This document shows, piece after piece, positions 1 through 5,341 of a stretch of 9,527 nt of DNA. Origin of the DNA: Palsa-872 sp036495195 (GTDB lineage: Bacteria; Chloroflexota; Dormibacteria; Dormibacterales; Dormibacteraceae). The first letter of the stretch is position 1. Each line of letters opens with the position of its first letter. The stretch is taken from NCBI GenBank assembly GCA_036495195.1, contig DASXNH010000035.1, positions 1 to 9,527 of the forward strand, read 5' to 3'. The notes beneath the pieces are model-generated. The model saw only the letters and a list, made by a program, of their open reading frames with translations. It did no database searches and had not been told where the DNA came from. The translations under genes and the position numbers were made by a program.

Positions 1-783
1 GCGCCCGCGGCGATACGCCACCGCCTGACGCGTCATGTCGGTAAAGCTCGAGATCCAGCGCGGGCTGTGCACGCCGTAGTCCTTACCGTCAACCCGGATG
101 AGCGCGTCGCGGAGGTCCTCCAGGGTGGGCTTGTCGCGGTCATCCAGGTCGGGCACTATGAGGGTGACGCCGACCCGTCCATCTTCGGCCGGGCCGATGC
201 CACCACCGCCACGCAAGCCGAATTCCGGCTTCTCGTCCATCTCGACCTCGGCAATGATCCAGCGCGTGGTTGGATCCCAGCCCGCAAACTCGATGCCGGC
301 CGCCTTGCGCACAGCGCTGCGACCCCCATCGCAACCCACCAGATACTGAGCCCGCAGCGGTTTGCCGTCGGACAGCGCGACGTCGACGCCGCTGTCGTCC
401 TGCGTGAAACCGGTCACCTCGCGCTCGCGCAGGATTGAAACGCCCAGCTCATCGAGCCAGCCGGCCAGGATGCGCTCGAAGTGGCTCTGCAGCAGCGCCA
501 TCCCATAGTTGTGGCGGGTGGGGAAATCGCTGATGTCCAACGGCACTCCGGCGAACGCCTGAACCTGCGTCGGCCTCCCCTCGGCGAGAAAGCGATCAAC
601 CACGCCACGCTGATCCAGCACCTCGATGGTGCGGGAGTGCAGACCTCTGGAGCGCGAGCTTTCGAGCTTGAAGTTGGGGCGTCGCTCGACGATGAGGACG
701 TCGGTCCCCGCCAGCGTCAGCTCCGCCGCCAGCATCATCCCCGTCGGACCGCCGCCCGCGATCACAACTGCATGCTCGGCCAT
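1..783 (-). CDS. FAD-dependent aromatic monooxygenase (group A flavoprotein hydroxylase), 3' part outside window
   Basis: The open frame runs from an ATG at 783 off the left edge (261 codons, no stop). Visible: an N-terminal dinucleotide-binding fold with AGGGPTG at residues 9-15 and the ribose-binding acid E33 in VLIVERRP; an SRGLHSRTIEVLDQRG-type stretch (45-60) typical of the PheA/TfdB/MhpA and rifampicin monooxygenase group; and the second FAD/NAD(P)H motif GCDGGRS (150-156). The later GD motif binding the FAD ribityl chain would lie just beyond the edge. Enzymes of this family use NAD(P)H and O2 to hydroxylate aromatic substrates; the substrate cannot be read from this part. The start is supported by GAGGAG six bases upstream. 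It is separated by about 216 bp from the upstream prenyl synthase gene and so probably has its own promoter. Confidence 0.9.
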   Translation of the reverse strand, partial: MAEHAVVIAGGGPTGMMLAAELTLAGTDVLIVERRPNFKLESSRSRGLHSRTIEVLDQRGVVDRFLAEGRPTQVQAFAGVPLDISDFPTRHNYGMALLQSHFERILAGWLDELGVSILREREVTGFTQDDSGVDVALSDGKPLRAQYLVGCDGGRSAVRKAAGIEFAGWDPTTRWIIAEVEMDEKPEFGLRGGGGIGPAEDGRVGVTLIVPDLDDRDKPTLEDLRDALIRVDGKDYGVHSPRWISSFTDMTRQAVAYRRGR

Positions 784-999
784 ACGCCACTCCTCGTTTC
801 CCAAGTTGGTCAGGAAACTCTGCACCGTACAGGGGGGCTTGCGGCAAGCCCCCCGGGCGGTGCGATACTGAGGTGGAGGGAGTTGGCCCCCTGCCGGGCA
901 TCCACCGACAGGCAGAACCAGCCCGCTGGTGAGACGTTCGCTACCAGAGTCTGGCCACGGGATCGGTCGAAATCGGAATGCCGACCTGAGGTGGAGCGG
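784..999 (-). promoter_or_regulatory. Leader/intergenic region upstream of the flavin monooxygenase
   Basis: I find no credible coding frame here; this is the likely 5' region of the monooxygenase. It contains a Shine-Dalgarno sequence (GAGGAG on the minus strand at about 790-795), a 6-bp inverted repeat GTTTCC/GGAAAC at 796-801 and 813-818, a long imperfect palindrome at 822-863 (listed separately), and a 10-bp direct repeat TGAGGTGGAG near 869-878 and 986-995. No convincing -35/-10 pair stands out. Confidence 0.5.
822..863. repeat. Strong imperfect inverted repeat (hairpin) in the monooxygenase leader
   Basis: The inner stem is perfect: GGGGGGCTTG at 832-841, a 3-base loop CGG, and CAAGCCCCCC at 845-854. 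An outer stem GCACCG (822-827) / CGGTGC (858-863) flanks it across a 4/3-base interior loop, giving 16 pairs over 42 bp. It ends about 38 bases before the monooxygenase ATG. Neither side has a T-run, so it does not look like a standard rho-independent terminator. It may be an RNA structure in the leader, an operator-like site or a dispersed palindromic element; the sequence alone does not decide. Confidence 0.7.
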
Positions 1000-2451
1000 C
1001 TAGGAGTCTCGGTCCACAGCGCTTCGGGCCAGGCCGACCAGGGTTGGGCGCAGGCCGTCCAGCTCGACTGCTTCGAGCTCGCGCAGCGCGCCTTCGACCA
1101 GGGCGCGCGCCTCGTCGCCGACTCGCTTCAACGCGTTGCTTGACCTGACCAGGTCGGTGACTCGGTTCACCTCGGCGTCGCCGAGCGATCCGGCCAGCAG
1201 GCGCCGCACCTCCGGGCCGACCTCCTTGTCCTCCGCCGCGTAGATGAGGGGTAGAGACAGGACGCGCTGGCGAATGTCGAGGCCCACCGGCTTGCCCGAG
1301 CTGGGGCTGAAGTCGACCATGTCGTCGGCCATCTGGAACGCCACCCCAAGGAGATCGCCGTACCGGCGAAGGGCCTCGACCTCGTCGGGCGTGGCCTCGG
1401 ACAGCTGTGCGCCCGACGCGCAGGAGGCGGCGAAGAGGGCGGCCGTCTTGCCGCGCACCACCTTGAGGTACGACTCGTGGTCGCCCGGGTAGCCGCCGCG
1501 CAGGGCGACGTCGTCGATCTGGGCGGCGCAGATCGCCTCGAGGGCGTCCGCGATCGTCGAGGTCACATCGTGGTTCCCGATCTCGGCGATCAGCCTGGTC
1601 GCCTTCGCGAAATAGAAGTCGCCGACTGCGATCGCGCGCTCGGGGCCTTCCGCCGCGGCGACGGTTGGGCGACCGCGCCGGTAGGTGCTCTCGTCCACGT
1701 AGTCGTCGTGGATGAGGGTGGCGTTGTGGAGGAGCTCCACGGCAGCGGCGAGGGCAGCCGCGCGGAGCGGATCGTGGCGCGGGCCGATGTGAGCGGTGAG
1801 CTGGACGAGGCGGGGGCGGAGGCGCTTGCCGCCCGCTTCCACCAGTCGGCGCATGGGAACGGCGACGGGATCGGGGTCGGCCAGGAGCTGGCGGGCGAGC
1901 TCCAGCTCGACGAGTTCTCGGTCTGGGCCTGTGCCGGACCCGACGTCCCCTCCGGCGCGGCGTCCTCCAACGCTGCGCGCGGCGGCCCCGGGGGATAGCG
2001 GGGAGGAGGACTTACCAAATTCGCCATCGAGCTGGACTGCCAGCTCTCTCGTGCGTGGGCCGTCCAGCTCTACCGCGAACACCGATTGCCACCGGCCAAG
2101 GACCAGGTCGCCGTTTTCCACCAGCACGGTCGCGAAGCCTGTCAGCAGCAGCTGCCTGCAGTGCGCATGGCCGTTGACCGGTTCGTCCAGCGCGATCTCG
2201 AACCGACGCGCGAAGTCGTCGTGCTCGTAGCCCGCTCCGGTCGGGGCCAGTCGCTCGAGCAGCGATTCGAAGTCGCGCAGCAGCAGCGGTTCGTTCTCGT
2301 TGACGGCCAGGCCGACTGTCGTGTGAAGGGACTGGAGGTGGATTCGGCCCATGCGCAGACCCGAATTCCGAACCTCCTCGCGGAGCTTGTCGGTGATGTC
2401 GACGAATTGCGTTGGCGACGAGGTCTTGAACCGCAGCCGCTGCGCGATCAC
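1000..2451 (-). CDS. YjbQ domain fused to long-chain polyprenyl diphosphate synthase
   Basis: A 483-aa protein with two complete domains. Residues 1-147 are a YjbQ/UPF0047 domain (HTTVGLAVNENEP at 43-55, NGHAH at 93-97, LGRWQ at 118-122 followed by ELDGPRTR); members have been reported to have weak thiamine-phosphate synthase activity, with unclear true function. Residues about 176-483 are a trans-isoprenyl diphosphate synthase: GGKRLRPR (207-214), first Asp-rich motif DDYVD (249-253) and second DDMVD (376-380). The small residues before the first motif (Ala at -5, Thr at -4) fit a long-chain product, for example a quinone side chain. The joining linker (148-175) coincides with a palindromic repeat. 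The GTG start at 2451 overlaps the stop of the upstream gene (GTGA); the frame stays open to a TTG at 2610, but that part lies inside the upstream gene and has no family similarity. It stops with TAG at 1000-1002. The prenyl synthase call is certain; the purpose of the fusion is unknown. Confidence 0.9.
   Translation of the reverse strand: MIAQRLRFKTSSPTQFVDITDKLREEVRNSGLRMGRIHLQSLHTTVGLAVNENEPLLLRDFESLLERLAPTGAGYEHDDFARRFEIALDEPVNGHAHCRQLLLTGFATVLVENGDLVLGRWQSVFAVELDGPRTRELAVQLDGEFGKSSSPLSPGAAARSVGGRRAGGDVGSGTGPDRELVELELARQLLADPDPVAVPMRRLVEAGGKRLRPRLVQLTAHIGPRHDPLRAAALAAAVELLHNATLIHDDYVDESTYRRGRPTVAAAEGPERAIAVGDFYFAKATRLIAEIGNHDVTSTIADALEAICAAQIDDVALRGGYPGDHESYLKVVRGKTAALFAASCASGAQLSEATPDEVEALRRYGDLLGVAFQMADDMVDFSPSSGKPVGLDIRQRVLSLPLIYAAEDKEVGPEVRRLLAGSLGDAEVNRVTDLVRSSNALKRVGDEARALVEGALRELEAVELDGLRPTLVGLARSAVDRDS
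1947..2006 (+). repeat. Palindromic-repeat family, copy C (60 bp), in the fusion linker
   Basis: This copy begins CCCCTCCGGC (1947-1956) and ends AGCGGGGAGG (1997-2006). Both 10-bp ends are identical to those of the copy at 7705-7746, but the centre is 18 bp longer and different. On the minus strand it encodes most of the linker between the YjbQ and prenyl synthase domains, in the same reading frame as the other coding copy (both read SPL at one end and RAGG at the other). With only the ends shared, membership in the family is likely but not proven. Confidence 0.5.
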
Positions 2452-2837
2452 CGGGCGCTCTCGAGCGCGAGAACGAGGAAGTCTCGCACCGGCCCGCCCG
2501 CTTCTCCGGACGCGGCGTTCGCCGACATCTTCTCGATGGCGCGGGCGAAGGCAACCTGCAGGGTCTGCGATGCGTGGTCGGCGAGGAGACGTGAAGCGCG
2601 TGCCAGGCAAAGGTCACCCATCAGGAGCGGTGCTGCTGCCGCGGCGCGTCCACCCAGACCCTGAAGCCGAAGCCCGGACTCGATGAGCGCGGCGGCGAGG
2701 GCCAGCCTCGGCCTGTCGGCGGGCGCGTAGCCATCGACGGCAGCCAGGTAGGACTTGTACGTGTCCTGAAGGCCGTCTTCCCACAATCCGTCCAGGCGGT
2801 CGAGCTCCCTGTCGATCTGGAGCGCTTGCGCGGTCAC
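2448..2837 (-). CDS. Putative non-catalytic small subunit of a heterodimeric polyprenyl diphosphate synthase
   Basis: A 129-aa, helix-rich, alanine/leucine-rich protein with GTG start at 2837, overlapping the tetR stop by four bases (GTGA); its own TGA overlaps the GTG of the fusion gene in the same way, so all three are probably translationally coupled. No catalytic Asp-rich motif is present. Residues 73-87 (MGDLCLARASRLLAD) align without gaps with residues 276-290 of the adjacent prenyl synthase (VGDFYFAKATRLIAE): 7 of 15 identical and the rest mostly conservative. The preceding segment, rich in RPRLALAAAL, parallels the synthase helix before its first Asp-rich motif. Known heterodimeric synthases (Bacillus heptaprenyl component I, Micrococcus luteus HexA, about 140 aa) pair a short Asp-free subunit with a catalytic one. 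That role here is inferred from weak similarity plus coupling to the synthase; an unrelated helical protein is possible. Confidence 0.6.
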   Translation of the reverse strand: MTAQALQIDRELDRLDGLWEDGLQDTYKSYLAAVDGYAPADRPRLALAAALIESGLRLQGLGGRAAAAAPLLMGDLCLARASRLLADHASQTLQVAFARAIEKMSANAASGEAGGPVRDFLVLALESAR

Positions 2838-3439
2838 TCGACCGGCTCGATGAGGCTGGCGGCCAGCTGGCTGAAGGCCGAGAGCGCCCGCAGGCAGGAC
2901 TCGTCGTCGCGGGTCACCACGTAGTAGAGGCCAAAGCCGAGGACGGTGTTGAGGACCAGCGGGACGAGCACCTCGCGGGGCACGGTCAGTCTGATCCGGC
3001 CGTCCGCCTCGAGGCGGTCGAGCTGCTCCTGGATGACCTCGCGGTAGCGGGTGAACAGCTCGGGCAGGTAAGCCCTCAGACGCTCGGTGCGGGGCGCCTG
3101 AACCAGCAGGTCGAAGGCTGCCAGCTGGACATCACCGAGCTGCCGGAGCGATGCCCAGATCGACTCGGCGCCGGCCTCCAGGACCTCGAGCGGGTCGGTC
3201 AGCTGGTTCATCGCCGCCCGCAGCTCTTCCACGGACCGGGCTGTGAGGTAGCGCCAGGCTTCGACCAGGAGCTCGGATTTGGTCGGGAACCAATATTGAA
3301 GGTTGCCGATCGCGACGCCCGCCTTGGCGGCGATCGACCTGACGCTGGTGCCTGAATAGCCGTTTTCGAGGAGGGAGTCGGCGGCTGCGTGGATGATCAC
3401 ATCCCGGGTGCTCTCGGTAGCCGCAGTCGCCCCGGTCAT
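2834..3439 (-). CDS. TetR-family transcriptional regulator
   Basis: A 201-aa protein starting at ATG 3439. Residues about 10-56 form the TetR DNA-binding domain: a first helix RDVIIHAAADSLLENGYSG, then the helix-turn-helix TSVRSIAAKAGVAIGNLQYWFPTK (31-54) with the family's typical YWFPTK ending. The remainder is a variable helical ligand and dimerisation domain with a C-terminal segment like the TetR_C families. It heads a coupled unit with the putative prenyltransferase subunit and the YjbQ fusion, and is divergent from the aldolase-family gene, so autorepression and control of both sides are likely. A longer frame upstream (to 3811) has no TetR similarity and crosses the divergent gene. A palindrome overlaps its start codon. 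The inducer cannot be predicted. Confidence 0.93.
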   Translation of the reverse strand: MTGATAATESTRDVIIHAAADSLLENGYSGTSVRSIAAKAGVAIGNLQYWFPTKSELLVEAWRYLTARSVEELRAAMNQLTDPLEVLEAGAESIWASLRQLGDVQLAAFDLLVQAPRTERLRAYLPELFTRYREVIQEQLDRLEADGRIRLTVPREVLVPLVLNTVLGFGLYYVVTRDDESCLRALSAFSQLAASLIEPVE

Positions 3440-3446
3440 ACGTATG
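3437..3446. promoter_or_regulatory. Candidate TetR operator overlapping the tetR start codon
   Basis: CATACGTATG is a perfect 10-bp palindrome in the 67-bp divergent region between tetR and the aldolase-family gene; it contains the tetR ATG (3437-3439 on the minus strand). It is AT-rich in a GC-rich setting. TetR proteins generally bind palindromes near their own promoter, so this is the most obvious operator candidate, though a 10-bp core is short for the family. Confidence 0.4.
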
Positions 3447-3447
3447 T

Positions 3448-3453
3448 ACCATA
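3448..3453 (-). promoter_or_regulatory. Possible -10 box of tetR (leaderless)
   Basis: On the minus strand TATGGT lies eight bases before the tetR ATG, placing a transcription start at or within about two bases of the start codon. No clear -35 is visible. The match to TATAAT is only 4 of 6, so this is supported mainly by the same arrangement at aroC and the aldolase-family gene. Confidence 0.25.
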
Positions 3454-3491
3454 GCGCAGCCCGAGAGCCGGCTGCCTCCAACAGGGGGTGG

Positions 3492-3497
3492 GATAAT
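3492..3497 (+). promoter_or_regulatory. Probable -10 box of the aldolase-family gene (leaderless)
   Basis: GATAAT (5 of 6 to TATAAT) ends nine bases before the GTG at 3507, where transcription would begin almost at the start codon. There is no Shine-Dalgarno sequence between the box and the GTG. A -35 is not obvious. Confidence 0.4.
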
Positions 3498-3506
3498 CGG
3501 CCGGCC

Positions 3507-4148
3507 GTGAAGACCATCGACGAGATCTTTCCCAACTCCCTTTGCGGAGTCATGCGAACCCTCGACCCCGACGCTGGGTTCAAAGCGTGCCTGGCCGCCA
3601 TCGAGGGGGGGGTGGCCGCCATCGAGGTCACGACCACCGTGCCGTCCTGCTTCGAGATGGTGCGGGGAATCCTCGCCACGACCGGCGGCAAGACCGCGAT
3701 CGGGGTCGGCACCGTCTGGGATCCCGGCGCGGTCGAGGAGGCCAAAGACGCTGGCGCCGACTTCATCGTCACGCCCGTGCTGCTGCCGGAGGTCGCCGAG
3801 GCCTGCCGCAAGGAAGGCCTCGTGTGCGTGATGGGAGCGCTGACGCCAAGCGAGATCTACCAGGCTCGGCTGGCCGGCGCGGCGCTCGTGCAGGTGTTTC
3901 CGGTCGGTCCGGTCGGCGGCCTCGAATACATCCGCGCGCTGAGCGGGCCGATGGGTGGTGTGCCCTACTGGGTGGCGGGCGGCGTCGAGATCGGCCAGGT
4001 CGCGGAGTTCATCCGTCTCGGGGTCAGAGTCGTCGGCCTCACCAACGCCCTGTTCTCACCGGAGGCGCTGGCCCACAAGGATTGGGACGCGATTCGACGG
4101 AAAGCAGAGAGAGCGTCTGAAGCGGCTGCCTCGGCGAGAGGCGACTAG
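3507..4148 (+). CDS. KDPG/KHG aldolase-family protein with the Schiff-base lysine replaced by glutamine
   Basis: A 213-aa TIM-barrel protein, the usual length for 2-dehydro-3-deoxy-phosphogluconate / 4-hydroxy-2-oxoglutarate aldolases (Eda). Recognisable in order: IEVTT (39-43, with E40 at the place of Eda Glu45), IGVGTVWDPG (65-74), FIVTPVLLPEVAEACRK (86-102), GALTPSEI (110-117), VFPVGPVGG (130-138) and AGGV (157-160). In class I enzymes the strand before FPA carries the catalytic lysine (KFFPA in E. coli Eda, Lys133); here the corresponding residue is Q129 (codon CAG). The phosphate/substrate arginine of the EVTLRT motif is also absent (T44). The GTG at 3507 is chosen because family similarity begins there and a -10 box lies just upstream; longer frames run into the promoter. 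The fold is certain, but canonical aldolase activity is doubtful. The gene converges on the pilin gene with only 10 bp between stops. Confidence 0.85.
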   Translation: MKTIDEIFPNSLCGVMRTLDPDAGFKACLAAIEGGVAAIEVTTTVPSCFEMVRGILATTGGKTAIGVGTVWDPGAVEEAKDAGADFIVTPVLLPEVAEACRKEGLVCVMGALTPSEIYQARLAGAALVQVFPVGPVGGLEYIRALSGPMGGVPYWVAGGVEIGQVAEFIRLGVRVVGLTNALFSPEALAHKDWDAIRRKAERASEAAASARGD

Positions 4149-4158
4149 CGAGACCCGG

Positions 4159-4329
4159 TCAGCAGCCCGCGTGGTACAGACACATCGTCTGGATGATGTT
4201 CGAGTAGAGGTTGATGATCTGGCCGCCGGTGGCGATCAGGGCGACGATCACGATCAGGGCGACGAGCGCGAGAATCAAGGCATACTCGACCATGCCCTGT
4301 CCCGCCTGTCGCCGTTTGAAAATAGTCAT
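4159..4329 (-). CDS. Flp/Fap-type pilin precursor
   Basis: A 56-aa protein, short enough to be missed by many gene finders. A basic leader (MTIFKRRQAG) is followed by GQGMVEYALILALVALIVIVAL; the class III prepilin-peptidase site would be between G10 and Q11, leaving the conserved glutamate at +5 (E15) and Tyr at +6, then a continuous hydrophobic helix (about 17-33). The tail carries two cysteines (C50, C56) that could form a disulfide. Flp pilins are exported and assembled by a Tad system into thin adhesive fibres; no tad/cpa gene is in the window. The ATG at 4329 lies 4 bases after the stop of the medium reductase subunit, so the pilin may be co-transcribed with it. The Shine-Dalgarno is weak (CGGG close to the ATG), so an unseen promoter within the upstream gene is possible. 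Confidence 0.88.
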   Translation of the reverse strand: MTIFKRRQAGQGMVEYALILALVALIVIVALIATGGQIINLYSNIIQTMCLYHAGC

Positions 4330-4333
4330 CCCG

Positions 4334-5341
4334 TTATTGACCTAGAAGCTTAACCCTTGGGCCCCGGGTTCTGGTCGCTGCTAATTCAATCGCTTGCTCG
4401 ACCACGACCCGGACCATCCGCTTTCTCCAGAAGTGGGTGAGGTCGGCATTGTCCAGCGGCTTGGCATGTTTGGCGGCGATTTCGGCCGCCGCGCGGACGG
4501 TTTCCTCGTCCGGTGACCTGCCGGTCAGAAACTCATCGGCCGCTCTGGCTTCGAGGGGATGCGAAGCCACGGCCGAGAGCACAATCCGGCAGCTCCTGAC
4601 CGTGTCGCCCTCCAATTGCAGAGCGACAGCCGCGCCCGCAATCGGAAAGTCGATCGAGCCGCGTCGCCTCAGCTTCACGTAAGCGCTGTGGACCCCTTCG
4701 GTCTCCGGCAGCCGCAGGCCGGTCACGACCTCGTTCGGCTGCTTCGCCAGATAGTCGATTCCGTCGTCCCGGTATAGCGCCGCGACGGGTAGCTCCCGCT
4801 CTCCGTCGACGCCGGCGAGAGTGACGATTCCCTCCAGCGCCATGGCCATCGGCCCGGTGTCAGAGGACGAGACCGCCCAGCACCTCGGGCTGCTTGGAGC
4901 CACCAGGCAGATGGCTCCGTCCTTCTTCAGGCAGAAGCCGATCGCCTTTCGCCACTCGTATGTCATGTCGTAGTAGTTGCAGCGAGTGTCCACGCAAAGG
5001 TTGCCGCCGATGGTGCCCGCGTTTCGGAGCGGCGGAGACGACACGAGGCCGGCCGCCTCGGCATAGCCCTGAAAATGCGAGCCGAGGTGCCCGTCGGCGG
5101 CGGCGGCCGACAGCGTGACGCCTGCGCCAAGCTCGGTTGTCTGTGCGCCGGGGCGCACCTCGCGGGAGAGAAAGTCGAGGCTGATGAGCGCCTCGACCTC
5201 GAACTGGCGGCGTTTCAGCTTGGGGAACAGGTCGGTGCCGCCGGCCACGAACATCGCTCGTGGCCCGAGCTCGGTGGCCATGTGCGCCGCCTCGCGTGCG
5301 GTCTTTGGCCGCAGGTACTTAAATCGAGGCAGCCGAAGCAT
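4334..5341 (-). CDS. hcrB: 4-hydroxybenzoyl-CoA reductase-type medium subunit (FAD and [4Fe-4S])
   Basis: A 335-aa FAD-binding subunit of a xanthine oxidase-family molybdenum enzyme. VAGGTDLFPKLKRR (32-45) and NAGTIGGNLC (107-116) are the two FAD loops; the C-terminal third is the CO-dehydrogenase flavoprotein C domain. Between residues 116 and 160 there is an insertion with C121, C137, C145 and C154 (plus C116). From family knowledge, 4-hydroxybenzoyl-CoA reductase beta subunits carry an extra [4Fe-4S] cluster in this loop with ligand spacing of the same kind, whereas ordinary CoxM/XdhB subunits lack it. The cluster is thought to pass low-potential electrons from ferredoxin to the flavin. 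The ATG at 5341 is chosen over a TTG at 5368 because GAGAG sits seven bases upstream and the family N-terminus fits. It overlaps the large subunit gene by 23 bp. The precise substrate is inferred. Confidence 0.88.
   Translation of the reverse strand: MLRLPRFKYLRPKTAREAAHMATELGPRAMFVAGGTDLFPKLKRRQFEVEALISLDFLSREVRPGAQTTELGAGVTLSAAAADGHLGSHFQGYAEAAGLVSSPPLRNAGTIGGNLCVDTRCNYYDMTYEWRKAIGFCLKKDGAICLVAPSSPRCWAVSSSDTGPMAMALEGIVTLAGVDGERELPVAALYRDDGIDYLAKQPNEVVTGLRLPETEGVHSAYVKLRRRGSIDFPIAGAAVALQLEGDTVRSCRIVLSAVASHPLEARAADEFLTGRSPDEETVRAAAEIAAKHAKPLDNADLTHFWRKRMVRVVVEQAIELAATRTRGPRVKLLGQ

Noticed and set aside
822..863. Rho-independent terminator for the fusion gene ending at 1000
   Set aside because: The hairpin is strong, but neither arm is followed by a T-run and it lies about 140 bp past the stop.
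3592..3627. 15-bp direct repeat with 21-bp period and an 8-G run inside the aldolase-family gene
   Set aside because: The repeated residues (LAAIEGGVAAIEV) match the normal helix-strand pattern of the family, and the frame is intact on both sides, so it is probably chance codon similarity. The G-run could slip but shows no sign of a frameshift.
3440..3811. N-terminal extension of the TetR protein
   Set aside because: The frame is open but overlaps the divergent promoter and the first 300 bp of the opposite-strand aldolase-family gene, and the extra residues have no TetR-like features.
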